From Candidatus Anaerobutyricum stercoripullorum (GTDB lineage Bacteria; Bacillota; Clostridia; Lachnospirales; Lachnospiraceae): a stretch of 9,724 bases of DNA. Below the pieces are notes generated by a model that saw only the letters and a program-made list of their open reading frames with translations, was not told the DNA's origin and did not search any database. The stretch covers positions 1 through 9,724 of the forward strand of contig DXEQ01000014.1 of assembly GCA_019114885.1 (NCBI GenBank), given 5' to 3'. A program made the position numbers and the translations under genes. This document shows positions 1 through 6,777 of this stretch, in pieces (position 1 is the stretch's first letter; the number at the start of each line of letters is the position of its first letter).

Positions 1-2
1 AT

Positions 3-1499
3 CTTCTCATGCTGTTAAAAAAGGCGGAAGATTATGAGAAGACGGTGTTCAAAGGATTGTTTTATTTTTTACGATATATGGAGCAGCTGCGCACTTACGA
101 GGTGGAACCGGTCAACGGGGCGCTGAAAGAAGAGAGCGGCGATCAGGTGCGGATCATGACCATCCATAAGAGCAAGGGACTGGAATTCCCGGTGGTCTTT
201 GTCAGCGGTCTGTCCCGCCGTTTTAATCTGATGGATACGAACCGGCCGGCGCTGTTTTCCCCGGAACTGGGCGTGGGCCTGGAATATGTGGACCTGACAG
301 CGCGGATGCATCACGCTTCCCTGCTGAAAAAGGCAATCCGGGAACAGATGAAGAGGGAGACGCTGGAAGAAGAACTGCGGATTCTGTATGTCGCCATGAC
401 GAGAGCTCAGAGAAAGCTGATACTCACCGGTATGACAAAAGAGACTGCCATAGAGGCGGCCGGTGGATGGAAGCTGACGCTGGAACGAAAGCTGGCGGCC
501 AGAAGCTTTATGGACTGGCTGCTGCCGCTCCTGCCGGAGCTTCCGGTGAGGAAAGTACATTTTCATGAACTGGAAAAAGAGTTTAAGCCGCGGCAGGAGA
601 CAAAAACGGCGCTTTCTCTGGAAGAATATATGCAGCAGGATGAGATGCAGGCAGACACGTCCCCGGTGGAGAAGACATTTTCCTTCGTGTATCCGCACAG
701 GGAGGCCTTCGCCTGGAAGCGAAAATACGCGGTCTCGGAACTTAAGAGTCTTTCCATGACGCCGGTGGACGGGGAAGAGGAGTTTATGGAGCTGCCACCT
801 GCGCGGCCTGGCGGACATGTCGGCGAAGCAGGAAATAGTGGAACTGCAGAGACAGTTGGCGCTGAGGCAGACAAAAGAGCGGCAGAGTCAGTTGATGCTG
901 AGACGGACAAAGGAGCAGCGGGCGGAAGAACGGACGAAGAGATCCCAAGACCGCAGTTTTTAAAAGAGGCGGAGCCGGAAGCCGTTGGCGCTGCCCGGGG
1001 AACCATCATCCATAAGATCATGGAACAGCTGCCCTTTGGAAAGATACACACGAAGAAGGACCTCTTCGATGCTTTACAGCAGATAGAGAAAGAGTATCCG
1101 GCCTGTGAAAAAATATCCATGAAGCGTGTATACAGAGGAGCGGAAGCGTTCCTGTTTTCCGATATCGGCGAGAAAGTGCGCCGGATGGACCGGGAGGGAA
1201 CTCTCAGAAAAGAGCTCCCGTTTACGGTGGGGCTGCCTGCCGGGGACGGGGACCGGATCGTGGTGCAGGGAGTCATCGACGCCTGCGGAGAAGAGGAAGA
1301 CGGGCTTTGGCTCATTGATTATAAGACGGACTGGATTTCCGAGGGGGAGGAAGGACTGCTGCTTGACCGATATAAGATGCAGATGGTATATTATAAGACA
1401 GCCCTGGAGCAGATCCTTTCAAAAAAGGTGACACACAGCTATATTTTCTCTTTTGCTCTGGGAAGATATCTGGAACTTTTTCGGGAGGAAGAGCACTGA
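3..1499 (+). CDS. addA: AddA, ATP-dependent helicase/nuclease subunit A (5'-truncated by window edge)
   Basis: This is the C-terminal part of the AddAB helicase-nuclease, which resects double-strand breaks for RecA loading. The reading frame is open from the left edge, so roughly the first half or more of the protein lies outside. Visible in order are: the SF1 helicase motif TIHKSKGLEFPVVF (about 153-200); motif VI with LRILYVAMTRA (about 375-407); a low-complexity Ala/Glu/Asp/Lys linker (about 800-960); and the RecB-family nuclease domain. The nuclease has GTIIHKIMEQ (His at 1011-1013), VIDA (Asp at 1278-1280), IDYKTD (Asp 1317-1319, Lys 1323-1325) and the YKMQMVYYK segment matching the family's Q-x-x-Y motif. 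All expected nuclease residues are present. The linker carries a 36-bp in-frame tandem duplication. The gene ends in TGA, 134 bases before cls. AddB would be expected upstream. Identity is secure; the alternative name in some Gram-positives is RexA. Confidence 0.95.
   Translation, partial: LLMLLKKAEDYEKTVFKGLFYFLRYMEQLRTYEVEPVNGALKEESGDQVRIMTIHKSKGLEFPVVFVSGLSRRFNLMDTNRPALFSPELGVGLEYVDLTARMHHASLLKKAIREQMKRETLEEELRILYVAMTRAQRKLILTGMTKETAIEAAGGWKLTLERKLAARSFMDWLLPLLPELPVRKVHFHELEKEFKPRQETKTALSLEEYMQQDEMQADTSPVEKTFSFVYPHREAFAWKRKYAVSELKSLSMTPVDGEEEFMELPPARPGGHVGEAGNSGTAETVGAEADKRAAESVDAETDKGAAGGRTDEEIPRPQFLKEAEPEAVGAARGTIIHKIMEQLPFGKIHTKKDLFDALQQIEKEYPACEKISMKRVYRGAEAFLFSDIGEKVRRMDREGTLRKELPFTVGLPAGDGDRIVVQGVIDACGEEEDGLWLIDYKTDWISEGEEGLLLDRYKMQMVYYKTALEQILSKKVTHSYIFSFALGRYLELFREEEH
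846..917 (+). repeat. 36-bp tandem duplication inside the addA linker
   Basis: Two adjacent 36-base units (846-881 and 882-917) agree at 29 of 36 positions by my count. Both are codon-aligned and encode 12-residue units, AETVGAEADKRA and AESVDAETDKGA. They sit in the flexible linker between the helicase and nuclease domains. The divergence between copies indicates an old duplication rather than an assembly artefact. Confidence 0.8.
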
Positions 1500-1633
1500 C
1501 TGGGATATGGGAAAGATACCGCACAGCGTTTTGGCAGCAGAGGAATTGACGATGGAAGGGGAGCGCTGCTCAAAAGACACGCCGGGAAGACATTTTTTAC
1601 GAAAGAACGGAAAAGAGAGGCAGGAGGAACAGT

Positions 1634-3172
1634 ATGAGAAAAATATTCAAATATCTGACGCATCGTATGGCTATCGTATCTCTGCTGATACTGCTGCAGA
1701 TTGGATGGGTTGCCTTCTTATTTATCCGGTTTACTTCTTACAGCCGGATGATCTCGGTGGCATTTCGGATTCTGAGCGTGCTGGTGGTATTATATATCAT
1801 CCGGCGGTACGATAATCCGGCGGTGAAGCTGGCGTGGATCGTGGTGATTCTGTTGTTTCCTCTTTTTGGCGGCCTTTTGTACCTCTATCTCGGCGGAAAG
1901 AAGCCAATCCGGCATATGCGCAAAAAGATGGAGGCGACCCTGCAGGACAGCGCCCGGTATCTGGTTTTTGATCCCTCCGTTCAGGAGGAACTGAACAAAA
2001 AAGATACGGTGGCGGCCGGGCAGGTCTACTATCTGGAGAAGCAGTCGGGATTCCCGGCCTGCCGGAATTCAGAAGTCGTGTATTTTCCATCCGGCGAGGA
2101 ATGTTTTGAGGCCATGCTGGAGGATTTGAAAAAGGCAAAGCGGTACATTTTTCTGGAATATTTCATCATCGAGGAAGGAATCATGTGGAATTCCATCCTG
2201 AAGATTCTGGAGGAAAAGGTTAAGGAGGGCGTGGACGTCCGGGTCATGTACGACGATGTGGGGAGCATTTTTGTGCTGCCGTCCCACTATGACAGGACCC
2301 TGCAGGAGAAGGGCATCAAATGTGTCGTATTTAACCGTTATATCCCGCTGTTTTCCACTGTGTTCAACAACCGTGACCACCGGAAGATTCTTGTCATTGA
2401 CGACCGGGCGGCTTACACGGGCGGCATCAATTTTGCCGATGAATATATCAATGAGAAGCAGAGGTTCGGTTACTGGAAGGATAACGGCGTTCGCCTGTCC
2501 GGCAAGGCGGTACACAGCATGACAATGATGTTTTTGCAGATGTGGAATACCTTTGCGGCGGACAAGATCGATTACAACCGTTTCTTATATAAAGAAGACT
2601 ACACGAAGCATGTGGCGAAGGAGAGTCCGGGCATCATCCTGCCGTACTCTGATAATCCTCTGGATTCGGAGACGGTGGGAGAAAATGTATACTTAAACCT
2701 CATCAACAGCGCGGTCCATTACATTTACTTCTTTACGCCCTACCTGATCATTGACAATGAACTGATCACGGCACTGATCCTGGCGGCGAAGAGGGGCGTG
2801 GACGTGCGCATCATCACACCGGGGATTCCGGATAAGAAGATGGTCTTTCTGGCGACCCAGTCCTACTACCGGCAGCTGGTCGAGGGCGGCGTGCTGATCT
2901 TTCAGTACCGGCCGGGATTTGTGCACAGCAAGGTGGCCGTCTGTGACGATACCTTTGCCACGGTGGGCACCATCAATCTGGATTACCGGAGCCTGTATTT
3001 TCACTTTGAAAACGGCGTGTACCTTTACCGGTGCCCGGCGGTGATGGAGATCAAGAACGATATTGTAAAGACGCTGGAAGACTGTACCAATATCACGGAG
3101 GAGCTGTGTCAGAAAAATATGTTTTTCCAGCTGGTACAGAGTGTTCTGCGGATTTTTGCGCCGCTGCTGTGA
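1634..3172 (+). CDS. cls: Cardiolipin synthase (phospholipase D superfamily)
   Basis: Cardiolipin synthase condenses two phosphatidylglycerol molecules to cardiolipin and glycerol at the cytoplasmic membrane. The 512-residue length is normal for the bacterial Cls family. Three hydrophobic segments lie at about residues 12-32, 40-56 and 66-86; the last includes PLFGGLLYLYLGG, typical of the PLDc_N domain. Two HxKxxxxD catalytic motifs are intact: H249/K251/D256 in DHRKILVIDD, followed by GGIN, and H431/K433/D438 in VHSKVAVCDD, followed by GTINLD. The start is chosen because AGGAGG at 1622-1627 lies six bases before the ATG at 1634. The gene is separated from addA by 134 bases in which I find no convincing terminator or promoter. 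The symbol cls (clsA-like) is by family; which paralogue it is cannot be told here. Confidence 0.95.
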   Translation: MRKIFKYLTHRMAIVSLLILLQIGWVAFLFIRFTSYSRMISVAFRILSVLVVLYIIRRYDNPAVKLAWIVVILLFPLFGGLLYLYLGGKKPIRHMRKKMEATLQDSARYLVFDPSVQEELNKKDTVAAGQVYYLEKQSGFPACRNSEVVYFPSGEECFEAMLEDLKKAKRYIFLEYFIIEEGIMWNSILKILEEKVKEGVDVRVMYDDVGSIFVLPSHYDRTLQEKGIKCVVFNRYIPLFSTVFNNRDHRKILVIDDRAAYTGGINFADEYINEKQRFGYWKDNGVRLSGKAVHSMTMMFLQMWNTFAADKIDYNRFLYKEDYTKHVAKESPGIILPYSDNPLDSETVGENVYLNLINSAVHYIYFFTPYLIIDNELITALILAAKRGVDVRIITPGIPDKKMVFLATQSYYRQLVEGGVLIFQYRPGFVHSKVAVCDDTFATVGTINLDYRSLYFHFENGVYLYRCPAVMEIKNDIVKTLEDCTNITEELCQKNMFFQLVQSVLRIFAPLL

Positions 3173-3228
3173 GTATTGTCCGGGACAACGCGGCAAGGCG
3201 TGTCAGGATAACGGAAGAAGGAAATGTG

Positions 3229-3984
3229 ATGAGAACCTATGAGAATTTTGCGAAAGTCTATGATGAACTGATGGACGACGTTCCTTATGGAACGTGGGCG
3301 GACTTTCTGGAACAGAGATTAGCGGAGTACGGAATCCGTGGCGGGCTGATGCTGGACCTGGCCTGCGGCACCGGAAAGATGACGACCCTGATGCGGGAGA
3401 AGGGGTTTGACATGATTGGCGTGGACGCCTCCGTGGATATGCTGCAGATCGCCAGAGAGCGGGGAGAAAGCGGCTGTCTCTATCTCCTGCAGGATATGCG
3501 GGAGTTTGAACTTTACGGGACGGTGGCCGCTGTGATCTCCGTCTGTGACAGCATAAATTATGTGACGGAGGAAGAAGACCTTCTCCGAGTGTTTTCTCTG
3601 GTCAACAATTATCTGGACCCGGAAGGCATTTTTTTGTTTGATTTTAACACGGAGTACAAATACCGGGATGTGGTGGGAGAGCGCGTCATTGCGGAAGACC
3701 GGGAGGATGTGAGTTTCATCTGGTACAACGAATATGACGGGGAAGAACATCTCAACTATATTGATCTGAGCGTTTTTGTGCAGGAAGAGGGAGATCTGTT
3801 CCGGAAGTTTGAGGAAGAGCATGTGCAGAAAGGATATACCTTAGAGCAGATACAGTCGCTTTTACATCGGGCGGGGCTTGTGTTTTTACAGGCGTATGAC
3901 GGCTACACCATGGAGCCGGCCCGGGCGGACAGCGAGCGGATCGTTGTGGCCGCCAGAGAACATGGAAAGCGACAGACGGATTAA
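3229..3984 (+). CDS. Class I SAM-dependent methyltransferase (YqeM-like)
   Basis: A 251-residue Rossmann-fold methyltransferase. Motif I is DLACGTG at residues 43-49, and the following acidic residue expected to hold the SAM ribose is D66 in GVDAS. A motif-IV-like stretch, AVISVCDSINYV, lies near residues 103-114. The N-terminus (YENFAKVYDELMDDVPY) resembles Bacillus YqeM and relatives, whose substrate I do not know. The frame is open well upstream into cls, but the start is set at ATG 3229 because a GGAAGAAGGAAA stretch lies just before it; GTG 3226 is a possible alternative. The stop TAA (3982-3984) overlaps the Shine-Dalgarno region of hslO, so the two are almost certainly co-translated. 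No substrate-recognition domain is recognisable, so small molecule, lipid or tRNA substrates all remain possible. Confidence 0.85.
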   Translation: MRTYENFAKVYDELMDDVPYGTWADFLEQRLAEYGIRGGLMLDLACGTGKMTTLMREKGFDMIGVDASVDMLQIARERGESGCLYLLQDMREFELYGTVAAVISVCDSINYVTEEEDLLRVFSLVNNYLDPEGIFLFDFNTEYKYRDVVGERVIAEDREDVSFIWYNEYDGEEHLNYIDLSVFVQEEGDLFRKFEEEHVQKGYTLEQIQSLLHRAGLVFLQAYDGYTMEPARADSERIVVAAREHGKRQTD

Positions 3985-3997
3985 GGAGGACATATAA

Positions 3998-4876
3998 ATG
4001 GAAGACTATATCATCCGCGGGATGGCGGCCAATCATCAGGTCCGCTTTTTCGCCGCGTATTCTAAGAATCTGGTGGAGGAAGCCAGAAAGCGTCATGACA
4101 CAAGCCCGGTGGCTACGGCGGCGCTCGGAAGACTGCTGACAGCGGGAGCCATGATGGGAGCCATGTGTAAAAACGACACCGACGTTATCACCATTCAGAT
4201 CAAATGCAGCGGCCCGATCGGGGGTCTTGTGGTGACGGCGGACGCGAAGGCCAATGTGAAGGGCTATGTATATAATAAAGATGTGATGCTGCCGCCGAGC
4301 AAGGCCGGCAAGCTGGATGTGGGGAAGGCGCTGGATCTGGGCGTTCTCACCGTCATCAAAGATCTGGGGCTGAAAGAGCCGTATTCCGGACAGACCCATC
4401 TGGTCTCCGGGGAGATCGCGGAAGACCTCACCTATTATTTTGCCACATCGGAGCAGATTCCGACTTCTGTGGCGCTGGGAGTCCTCATGAATAAAGACAA
4501 CACGGTTCGTCAGGCCGGCGGCTTTATCATTCAGATGATGCCGTTTGCCGAGGAGGGACTGATCACCACACTGGAGAACCGTCTTAAGGAGTTCTCTTCT
4601 GTTACCACCCATCTGGATGGAGGAGAGACGCCGGAAGATATGATGAAGAAGCTGTTTGAGGGCTATGACATTGAATTCGAAGATAAGATTCCGACACAGT
4701 TTTACTGCAACTGTTCCAAGGAGAGAGTATCCAAGGCGGTGATCAGCGTCGGAAAAAAGGATCTGGAAGAGATGATCCGGGAAGGCAAACCAATCGAGGT
4801 AAACTGCCATTTCTGTGATTCACACTATACATTTACTGTGGAAGAACTGAAGGAAATGTTAAAGGCTGCAAAATAA
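3998..4876 (+). CDS. hslO: Hsp33, redox-regulated holdase chaperone
   Basis: Hsp33 is a cytoplasmic ATP-independent chaperone switched on by oxidative unfolding. The protein has 292 residues, the usual family length. The C-terminal zinc-binding redox switch is complete: C237-x-C239 (YCNCSKERV) and C270-x-x-C273 (VNCHFCDS). The N-terminal holdase body contains family stretches such as SGPIGGLVVTADAKANVKGYV and SGEIAEDLTYYFATSEQIPTSVALGV. AAGGAGG at 3983-3989 lies eight bases before ATG 3998 and shares bases with the methyltransferase stop codon. The gene ends in TAA at 4874-4876 inside a hairpin that probably terminates transcription before the convergent minus-strand gene. Function is confident from the four cysteines. 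Confidence 0.97.
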   Translation: MEDYIIRGMAANHQVRFFAAYSKNLVEEARKRHDTSPVATAALGRLLTAGAMMGAMCKNDTDVITIQIKCSGPIGGLVVTADAKANVKGYVYNKDVMLPPSKAGKLDVGKALDLGVLTVIKDLGLKEPYSGQTHLVSGEIAEDLTYYFATSEQIPTSVALGVLMNKDNTVRQAGGFIIQMMPFAEEGLITTLENRLKEFSSVTTHLDGGETPEDMMKKLFEGYDIEFEDKIPTQFYCNCSKERVSKAVISVGKKDLEEMIREGKPIEVNCHFCDSHYTFTVEELKEMLKAAK

Positions 4877-4890
4877 CTTCTGCAGCCCTT
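4864..4890. terminator. Probable bidirectional terminator between convergent genes
   Basis: A perfect 7-bp stem pairs GGCTGCA (4864-4870) with TGCAGCC (4881-4887), around a 10-base loop that contains the hslO stop codon. It is followed by CTTTG on the + strand and by TTTAACATTT on the minus strand. Its position between convergent genes fits shared termination. The T tracts are short, so efficiency is uncertain. Confidence 0.5.
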
Positions 4891-4902
4891 TGTCATGTCG
4901 GC

Positions 4903-5175
4903 TTACTCGGCAGTCTCGCCTTTGTGGAGCCGGATTGGAATGTAACCGCGGCGCACCTTCGCGGCGGCCTTCGCAGGTTTCTCCTCCTTTACAGGAGGTA
5001 CGTCATCTTCTTCCTCGAAGTCCTCGTCGATGAAGTCAAGGTCGTTATCCTCGTCAAACAGATCCTCCTCCGCATAGTCGTCGAAGAGATCCTTCACGAA
5101 ACGGAGAAGAAGATAACCGCCGGCGAAAATGCCGATCACAGCTGCCACGAATAAAAGTACTTTTGATTTTTTCAT
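4903..5175 (-). CDS. Small membrane-anchored acidic protein, function unknown
   Basis: I do not recognise this 90-residue protein. It begins MKKSKVLLFVAAVIGIFAGGYLLLRF, one N-terminal transmembrane helix (about residues 5-26) behind a lysine cluster. There is no signal-peptidase-like AxA site directly after it, so it is likely an anchored protein. The middle (about residues 28-58) is extremely rich in Asp and Glu, for example DEDNDLDFIDEDFEEEDD. The end is basic (AKAAAKVRRGYIPIRLHKG). The start is at 5175, where AGGAAGG lies eight bases upstream on the minus strand; an upstream in-frame ATG would add 16 residues but lacks a good ribosome site. It is convergent with hslO and divergent from thyA and appears monocistronic. 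The frame, start signal and a dedicated promoter make it a credible gene. Confidence 0.8.
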   Translation of the reverse strand: MKKSKVLLFVAAVIGIFAGGYLLLRFVKDLFDDYAEEDLFDEDNDLDFIDEDFEEEDDVPPVKEEKPAKAAAKVRRGYIPIRLHKGETAE

Positions 5176-5190
5176 GATAACATCCTTCCT

Positions 5191-5220
5191 GTAATGTAAA
5201 ACCCCGCGGGCTTTACTTAC
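5191..5220. repeat. Inverted repeat with CCCGCGGG core in the leader of the minus-strand gene
   Basis: The perfect palindrome CCCGCGGG (5203-5210) is flanked by near-complementary arms: GTAATGTAAA at 5191-5200 and TTTACTTAC at 5212-5220, with one extra base in the left arm. No T tract follows on either strand, so it is not a plain intrinsic terminator. It is either an operator just downstream of the minus-strand promoter or an mRNA leader hairpin. Confidence 0.6.
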
Positions 5221-5244
5221 CATATAGTATTGCCTGTTCCCTAT

Positions 5245-5273
5245 ATTCTAATACTTTTTTTGATAAACTGCAA
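5245..5273 (-). promoter_or_regulatory. Sigma-A-like promoter for the small minus-strand gene
   Basis: Read on the minus strand, TTGCAG (5273-5268) and TAGAAT (5250-5245) are separated by exactly 17 bases. The -10 matches five of six consensus bases and the -35 three of six. Transcription would start near 5238 and give a leader of about 60 bases containing the 5191-5220 inverted repeat. The -35 lies only about 30 bases before the thyA start codon. Confidence 0.55.
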
Positions 5274-5304
5274 GAAAAAGCAGATACACATTTTGGAGGA
5301 AAAC

Positions 5305-6135
5305 ATGAGCTACGCAGATACAGTATTTATTGCCATGTGCCGGGACATCCTGGACCATGGATACAGCACCGAAGGGGAGAAGGTCCGCCCGAAGTGGGAG
5401 GACGGTTCCTATGCCTACACCATGAAGCGGTTCGGAATCATCAACCGCTATGATCTGTCGAAAGAATTTCCGGCGATCACTTTGAGAAAGACGTATATCC
5501 GCTCCGCCATCGATGAGATCCTGTGGATCTAGCAGAAGAAGTCCAACAATGTCCATGACTTAAACAGTCATATCTGGGACGCCTGGGCTGACGCCGATGG
5601 TTCCATCGGGAAGGCTTACGGATATCAGCTTGGCGTGAAGCATCAGTATAAAGAGGGAGAAATGGATCAGGTGGACCGGGTGCTCTTTGATCTGAAAGAG
5701 AATCCTTACAGCCGCCGGATCATGACCAACATCTATGTCCACGAAGATCTTCACGAGATGAATCTCTATCCCTGTGCCTACAGCATGACCTTCAATGTGA
5801 CGGGCAATAAGTTAAACGCCATTTTGAATCAGCGGTCCCAGGATGTGCTGGCGGCGGGCAACTGGAATGTGGTGCAGTACGCGGCCCTTCTCATGATGAT
5901 CAGTCAGGTGAGCGGCTTTGAGCCGGGAGAGCTGGTCCATGTGATCGCGGACGCCCATATTTACGACCGTCATATCCCGATCATAGAAGAACTGATCACC
6001 CGGCCGACCTATCCGGCGCCGAAGGTGACCCTCAACCCGGATATTCATGATTTTTATGATTTTACGGTGGATGATTTTACGATCGAAGACTATCAGACCG
6101 GGCCGCAGGTGAAAAATATCCCGGTGGCGATCTGA
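5305..6135 (+). pseudogene. thyA: Thymidylate synthase ThyA, interrupted by an in-frame amber codon
   Basis: ThyA methylates dUMP to dTMP using methylene-tetrahydrofolate. The full frame would be 276 residues, normal for the family. GGAGG at 5295-5299 lies five bases before ATG 5305. Codon 76 is TAG (5530-5532). It falls in ...EILWI-stop-QKKSNNVHDLN, where the Bacillus phi3T-type ThyA has LLWIWQLKSNDVNDLN, so a Trp (TGG) has become TAG by one base change. After the stop the frame continues unbroken for 200 codons with all key residues. These include the catalytic C157 (LYPCAY), QRSQD at 176-180, the N188 region (NWNVVQY), DAHIYDRH and the C-terminal PQVKNIPVAI. Possible readings are a recent nonsense mutation, a sequencing error, or suppression. 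An internal restart at ATG 5662, behind GAGGGAG, could make a C-terminal fragment, but this would lack the N-terminal phosphate-binding loop. I call it a pseudogene provisionally. Confidence 0.9.
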
Positions 6136-6155
6136 CATTTTTACAGGAAAGAAGA

Positions 6156-6178
6156 ACCGCGCGTGGGAAAGACGCGGT
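6156..6178 (+). repeat. GC-rich hairpin after thyA
   Basis: ACCGCG (6156-6161) can pair with CGCGGT (6173-6178). Alternatively CGCGT (6160-6164) pairs with ACGCG (6172-6176), closing a seven-base loop. There is no downstream T run, so it is not a standard terminator. It is the first of three inverted repeats in the 118-base thyA-folA gap. Confidence 0.45.
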
Positions 6179-6189
6179 CAGGAGGAAAG

Positions 6190-6209
6190 TTTGAAAGTGA
6201 ACTTTCAAA
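6190..6209 (+). repeat. Perfect 9-bp inverted repeat between thyA and folA
   Basis: TTTGAAAGT (6190-6198) and ACTTTCAAA (6201-6209) are exact reverse complements separated by GA, a 20-base operator-like dyad. As RNA it would form an 8-bp stem closed by G-C with a UGAA loop. A competing pairing, GAAAGTT (6185-6191) with AACTTTC (6200-6206), overlaps it. Confidence 0.75.
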
Positions 6210-6220
6210 TCTACCAGTAT

Positions 6221-6239
6221 TGACGCAGTAAATGCGTCA
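6221..6239 (+). repeat. Perfect 7-bp hairpin immediately before the folA ribosome site
   Basis: TGACGCA (6221-6227) and TGCGTCA (6233-6239) are exact reverse complements around the five-base loop GTAAA, extendable by a U-G pair. It ends about three bases before the AAAGGGG ribosome binding stretch of folA (6242-6248). It could therefore influence folA translation or protect a processed 5' end. Confidence 0.7.
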
Positions 6240-6253
6240 GGAAAGGGGAAACG

Positions 6254-6754
6254 ATGCATATTATTGTGGCAGCAGATAAGAACTGGGGTATCGGAAGAAA
6301 TAATGAACTTCTGGTCCGCATTTCCGAAGATATGAAGAACTTCCGCCGTATGACGGAAGGAAATGTGGTGGTCATGGGAAGGAAGACGCTGGAGAGCTTT
6401 CCGGGAGGAAAACCTCTCCCGAACCGCGTCAATATCGTATTGACCCGCCAGCAGGATTATGACGGAAAAGGCGCTGTGGTGGTGCACAGTGAGGAGGAAC
6501 TGCGGGAAGAATTAAAAAAATACGAGACGGAGATCTTTATCATCGGCGGTGAGAGTATCTACCGCATGATGCTCCCGTACTGTGAGGATGCCTATGTGAC
6601 CAGGCTGGATTACGCTTACGAGGCGGACACCTGGATGCCGGATCTGGATCGGGAAGAAGGCTGGGCGCTGGCCGAAAAGGGGGAGGAGCAGACCTGTTTT
6701 GATCTGATCTACCATTTTACGGTTTACAGGAATTCGGCCCGGAAGAAGTTTTGA
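6254..6754 (+). CDS. folA: Dihydrofolate reductase
   Basis: DHFR reduces dihydrofolate to tetrahydrofolate with NADPH, recycling the product of ThyA. The 166-residue length is typical. Visible are IVAADKNWGIGRNNELL (Met20-loop region), the catalytic acid D26 in ISEDMKNFR, MGRKTLESFPGGKPLPNRVNIVLTR, and the Gly-Gly of FIIGGESIYRMMLP. Compared with E. coli (PWNLPADL), the substrate-site segment reads LVRISED: the usual Trp position is Val21 and the usual Pro is Ser24, while the acid is kept. The start ATG 6254 follows AAAGGGG (6242-6248). The gene is 118 bases after thyA, with structured RNA between, and 23 bases before queF, so it is probably one transcription unit. Identity is confident; drug susceptibility cannot be read from this. 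Confidence 0.96.
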   Translation: MHIIVAADKNWGIGRNNELLVRISEDMKNFRRMTEGNVVVMGRKTLESFPGGKPLPNRVNIVLTRQQDYDGKGAVVVHSEEELREELKKYETEIFIIGGESIYRMMLPYCEDAYVTRLDYAYEADTWMPDLDREEGWALAEKGEEQTCFDLIYHFTVYRNSARKKF

Positions 6755-6777
6755 GAGAAAGAATGGAGAGAAAGACA

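Noticed and set aside
69..1315. Long minus-strand frames opposite addA
   Set aside because: Their proteins are low-complexity Ser/Pro/His/Arg shadows with no ribosome sites, and the opposite strand encodes a clear AddA.
1546..1574. TTGACG as a -35 for a cls promoter
   Set aside because: There is no -10-like sequence at the right distance.
1453..1815. 120-residue + strand frame between addA and cls
   Set aside because: It overlaps both genes in another frame and includes a shifted reading of the cls membrane segments. It has no ribosome site.
3752..4810. 352-residue minus-strand frame opposite hslO
   Set aside because: It is rich in His/Arg/Leu with no recognisable motif and is fully explained by the codon pattern of Hsp33 on the other strand.
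5530..5532. Pyrrolysine at the thyA amber codon
   Set aside because: The aligned residue is Trp in a core motif, one base change explains the TAG, and nothing in the window suggests pyrrolysine machinery.
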